A stretch of DNA of 15,455 bases from Eubacteriaceae bacterium (lineage in GTDB: Bacteria; Bacillota; Clostridia; Eubacteriales; Anaerofustaceae), in assembly GCA_017613995.1 (NCBI GenBank), contig JAGACT010000007.1, forward strand, positions 1 through 15,455, read 5' to 3'. The position numbers and the translations under genes were made by a program. Of the stretch, positions 13,639-15,455 are shown piece after piece. Numbering within the stretch: position 1 is the stretch's first letter; each line of letters opens with the position of its first letter. Below the pieces are notes generated by a model. The model was not told the origin of the DNA, did not search any database, and worked only from the letters and a program-made list of their open reading frames with translations.

Positions 13639-15178
13639 ATACGATGACGGCCTGGTGCTGGCCGTCGATATAGGGACCCAGAGCCTAAAAGTGATGCTGG
13701 TGGACCGCTTCGGGCATATGCCGGCTCTGGTGAGGAGGAGATATTCCGAGGCATACCTTTCCGATGAGGAGGGCCGCGCGGAACAGAAAGCGGATTTTTA
13801 CTGGGATGAGGCATGCGCCGCGATCAGGGAGCTGAAGGACCGTTTCCCTTCTGAGTTCTCCCGCATGTGCGCGGTGACCATCACCACCATAAGGGACACC
13901 TTCGTGTGCCTCGGCAGGGATCTTTCCCCGGTCAGGGATGTGATCCTCTGGATGGACAGGCGGGAAGCGCCGGATCCGCAGCTGAGCCTGCTGCAGAAGA
14001 TCCTTTTCGGCGCCGTGGGCAAGACCGAGATGATAAAAATGCAGTACCGCAAATCCATGTGCAACTGGATCAGGGTCAACGAACCGGAGATCTGGGAGAA
14101 GACGTATAAATACGCCACCCTTTCCGGATATTTCAATTACCGCATGTGCGGGAAGCTTATCGACAGCGTCTCGTCCCTCATCGGCCACGTGCCCTTCGAC
14201 ATGAAAAAGCACCGCTGGATGAGCCCCGGCGATATCAGGATGTGCGTGTTTCCCATGGATACGGAAAAATACTTCGACTATGCCGAGACGGGAAGCATCC
14301 TGGGATACGTGGACGACAGGGCCTCCGCTGAGACGGGCATCCCCGCGGGGATTGCTCTGTACGCCTCCGGCAGCGACAAAGGCTGCGAGACCCTGGGGAT
14401 GTCCTGCACCGATACGGACAAGGCGGCAGTGAGCCTCGGCACCGCAGCGGCGGTGCAGGTGACCTCCCGGAAATACATGGAACCGTTCCCCTTTATATCG
14501 GCATATCCCGCGGTGGTCCCCGGATGCTGCTCCCCGGAGGTGCAGCTCTACAGCGGCTTCTGGCTGGTGAGCTGGTTTCGGGACAACCTGGCCCACTATG
14601 AGAAGGAAGCGGCGGGAAGGGAAGGGGGCAGCCCCGAACAGTATCTGGACAGCATGCTGCCGCAGATCCCCGCCGGAAGCGAGGGCCTGGTGTTTTCTCC
14701 CTACTTCATCGCCGGAGTGGAGATGCCCAAGGCCAGGGGCGCCTACATAGGCTTCACCGACAGGCATACCCGCGCCCACATGTACAGAGCCCTTATAGAA
14801 GGCATTGCTCTGGCCCTCAGGACCGGCCTGGAACATCTTGAGAAAAAGGGACGCTTCTCAGTCAGGGATATATATATCTGCGGGGGCGGAGCGGTCTCCG
14901 ACGAGGTCTGCCGCATCGTGGCTTCCGTATTCGGTCTGCCGGTGCACCGCACCGAGGCACCGGAGGCCAGCGGGGTGGGCTGCGCCGTTTCGGTGTTCAC
15001 CGCCATGGGGGTGTACTCATCCCATGAACAGGCCTGCAGCAGCATGGTAAGGATAGCGGATACGTTCCTGCCGGACGAGCGGGATGCGGCGGTCTACGAG
15101 AAGGAATACAGGGAGATCTTTTCTAAGATGTATCCCAGGCTGCTGCCGTTTTTCAGAAAGTACGATTCCGTCGTCTGA
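13631..15178 (+). CDS. FGGY-family carbohydrate kinase, substrate unknown
   Basis: This 515-residue sugar kinase belongs to the FGGY (xylulokinase/glycerol kinase) family. It has the N-terminal phosphate loop VDIGTQSLK (12-20), the sugar-site segment ILWMDRRE (105-112), a likely catalytic base D249 in GSDKGCETLG, an adenosine-site SLGTAAAV (268-275), the C-terminal FGGY signature region around RGAYIGFTDRH (369-379) and CGGGAVSD (417-424). The start is a TTG at 13631, with a GGAGGAGGGG ribosome site upstream; similarity begins at about residue 8 and no ATG is available nearby. It overlaps udk by 8 nt, so the two are translationally coupled. Xylulose, ribulose or another pentitol or ketose are possible substrates. 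Nearby rpiB suggests pentose metabolism, but no transporter or isomerase confirms which sugar. Confidence 0.85.
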   Translation: MSEYDDGLVLAVDIGTQSLKVMLVDRFGHMPALVRRRYSEAYLSDEEGRAEQKADFYWDEACAAIRELKDRFPSEFSRMCAVTITTIRDTFVCLGRDLSPVRDVILWMDRREAPDPQLSLLQKILFGAVGKTEMIKMQYRKSMCNWIRVNEPEIWEKTYKYATLSGYFNYRMCGKLIDSVSSLIGHVPFDMKKHRWMSPGDIRMCVFPMDTEKYFDYAETGSILGYVDDRASAETGIPAGIALYASGSDKGCETLGMSCTDTDKAAVSLGTAAAVQVTSRKYMEPFPFISAYPAVVPGCCSPEVQLYSGFWLVSWFRDNLAHYEKEAAGREGGSPEQYLDSMLPQIPAGSEGLVFSPYFIAGVEMPKARGAYIGFTDRHTRAHMYRALIEGIALALRTGLEHLEKKGRFSVRDIYICGGGAVSDEVCRIVASVFGLPVHRTEAPEASGVGCAVSVFTAMGVYSSHEQACSSMVRIADTFLPDERDAAVYEKEYREIFSKMYPRLLPFFRKYDSVV

Positions 15179-15187
15179 ATCATCGGA

Positions 15188-15258
15188 GCCGCAGGGCAGG
15201 AGACTCCCGCTTCAACGCAGTAAGCGGGAGAGGAATGCCCGGAAATGCGGCGTTTTTT
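15188..15258 (+). terminator. Multi-stem terminator after the FGGY kinase
   Basis: Three nested stems end in a T run. The outer stem is GCCGCA (15188-15193) with TGCGGC (15246-15251). The middle stem is GGGCA (15194-15198) with TGCCC (15236-15240). The inner stem is CTCCCGCTT (15204-15212) with AAGCGGGAG (15222-15230), capped by a 9-nt loop. A purine-rich 5x5 internal loop and a 5-nt bulge separate the stems. GTTTTTT (15252-15258) follows directly. It starts 9 nt after the kinase stop codon. Confidence 0.7.
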
Positions 15259-15270
15259 CTGTTTTCCATA

Positions 15271-15299
15271 TTGACTTCCTTTATGGAATATAGTATAAT
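15271..15299 (+). promoter_or_regulatory. Near-consensus promoter upstream of tnpB
   Basis: TTGACT (15271-15276, 5/6 match) and TATAAT (15294-15299, 6/6 match) are separated by exactly 17 bp. This is the best promoter in the window. It lies just inside the AT-rich right edge, so transcription would begin near 15306 and enter the tnpB frame. Confidence 0.75.
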
Positions 15300-15318
15300 T
15301 GTTCTAGTATATAGAACA
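15300..15318 (+). repeat. Perfect inverted repeat / hairpin before tnpB
   Basis: TGTTCTA (15300-15306) and TAGAACA (15312-15318) pair perfectly over 7 bp around a 5-nt loop, GTATA. It lies immediately downstream of the -10 and 13 bp before the tnpB start. IS200/IS605 elements carry subterminal hairpins that are recognised as single-stranded DNA, so it may be the left-end hairpin; an operator or a 5' RNA hairpin are alternatives. Confidence 0.5.
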
Positions 15319-15330
15319 TGAATATAGTTA

Positions 15331-15455
15331 ATGCAGCAGACTGTGACCATGAGACTCCGCATAATCCCTGACGGTTGTCAAGCTGAACTTCTGAAGAAGA
15401 CCATGAAGGCCTATTCAGAGGCATGTAATTATGTTTCTGACCATATCTTTAGAAC
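15331..15455 (+). CDS. tnpB: TnpB / IS200-IS605 OrfB family protein, N-terminal fragment (runs off window)
   Basis: The frame is open from an ATG at 15331 to the window end, encoding 41 residues that begin MQQTVTMRLRI. The segment LLKKTMKAYSEACNYVSDHI (20-39) resembles the N-terminal OrfB/TnpB signature, in which a helix of the form x-F/Y-N/S-E-A-C-N-Y-(I/V)-S is typical. TnpB proteins are RNA-guided nucleases of IS200/IS605 and IS607 elements; their RuvC active site and the guide RNA would lie to the right, outside the window. No clear ribosome site precedes 15331, and an internal ATG at 15349 is an alternative start. Local base composition is much more AT-rich than the rest of the window, which fits a mobile element. 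Only the extreme N-terminus is visible. Confidence 0.7.
   Translation, partial: MQQTVTMRLRIIPDGCQAELLKKTMKAYSEACNYVSDHIFR

Noticed and set aside
13685..14836. A 383-codon minus-strand frame inside the FGGY kinase, and a 352-codon minus-strand frame inside aroC (7246-8304)
   Set aside because: Both are mirror images of well-supported plus-strand genes and show no protein-family motifs.
15300..15318. The hairpin before tnpB as a terminator
   Set aside because: It is short, AT-rich and lacks a following T run; it sits at the expected transcription start rather than a gene end.
1..15455. CRISPR arrays, tRNA or rRNA genes, prophage genes
   Set aside because: No regularly spaced direct repeats, tRNA-like cloverleaf or rRNA sequence was seen in the few non-coding stretches, all of which are under 160 bp.

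Overview
This is a GC-rich bacterial chromosomal segment, densely packed with overlapping genes. It makes heavy use of AGG and ATA codons and several TTG/GTG start codons. A bacterial-type shikimate pathway, strong GGAGG ribosome binding sites and sigma-A/70-like promoters fit an anaerobic Bacillota (Clostridia-like) genome. That assignment is inferred from style, since no rRNA or other marker gene is present.

Left end, minus strand (1-2773): a two-gene unit encodes a MoxR/CobS-like AAA+ ATPase followed by a von Willebrand A (CobT/NorD-like) protein, ending in a strong hairpin at 9-36. Its promoter lies back to back with the promoter of the large plus-strand operon, in a 132-bp intergenic region.

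Centre, plus strand (2805-12417): an eight-gene operon runs with almost every neighbouring pair overlapping. Order: TrhP-like U32 protein, DAHP synthase (aroF type), aroB, aroA, aroC, a three-domain chorismate mutase-shikimate dehydrogenase-shikimate kinase fusion, type II dehydroquinase (aroQ), and a larger RlhA-like U32 protein. It holds all seven steps to chorismate plus chorismate mutase, so the encoded route ends at prephenate; no prephenate-consuming enzyme is present. In E. coli, the U32 proteins RlhA (23S rRNA ho5C2501) and TrhP (tRNA ho5U34) are RNA hydroxylation factors that need prephenate biosynthesis and Fe-S clusters. The operon therefore looks like a prephenate supply line bracketed by two RNA-hydroxylating enzymes. 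This is the most interesting feature of the window.

Right part (12394-15258): a convergent palindromic terminator separates the operon from minus-strand rpiB (ribose-5-phosphate isomerase B). rpiB is divergent from udk (uridine kinase) and an overlapping FGGY carbohydrate kinase. The rpiB-udk promoter region has two overlapping dyads sharing a half-site, a candidate shared operator. A multi-stem structured terminator follows the FGGY kinase.

Right edge (15259-15455): composition drops abruptly to AT-rich. A near-consensus promoter and a small perfect hairpin precede the first 41 codons of a TnpB (IS200/IS605 OrfB) protein that runs off the window.
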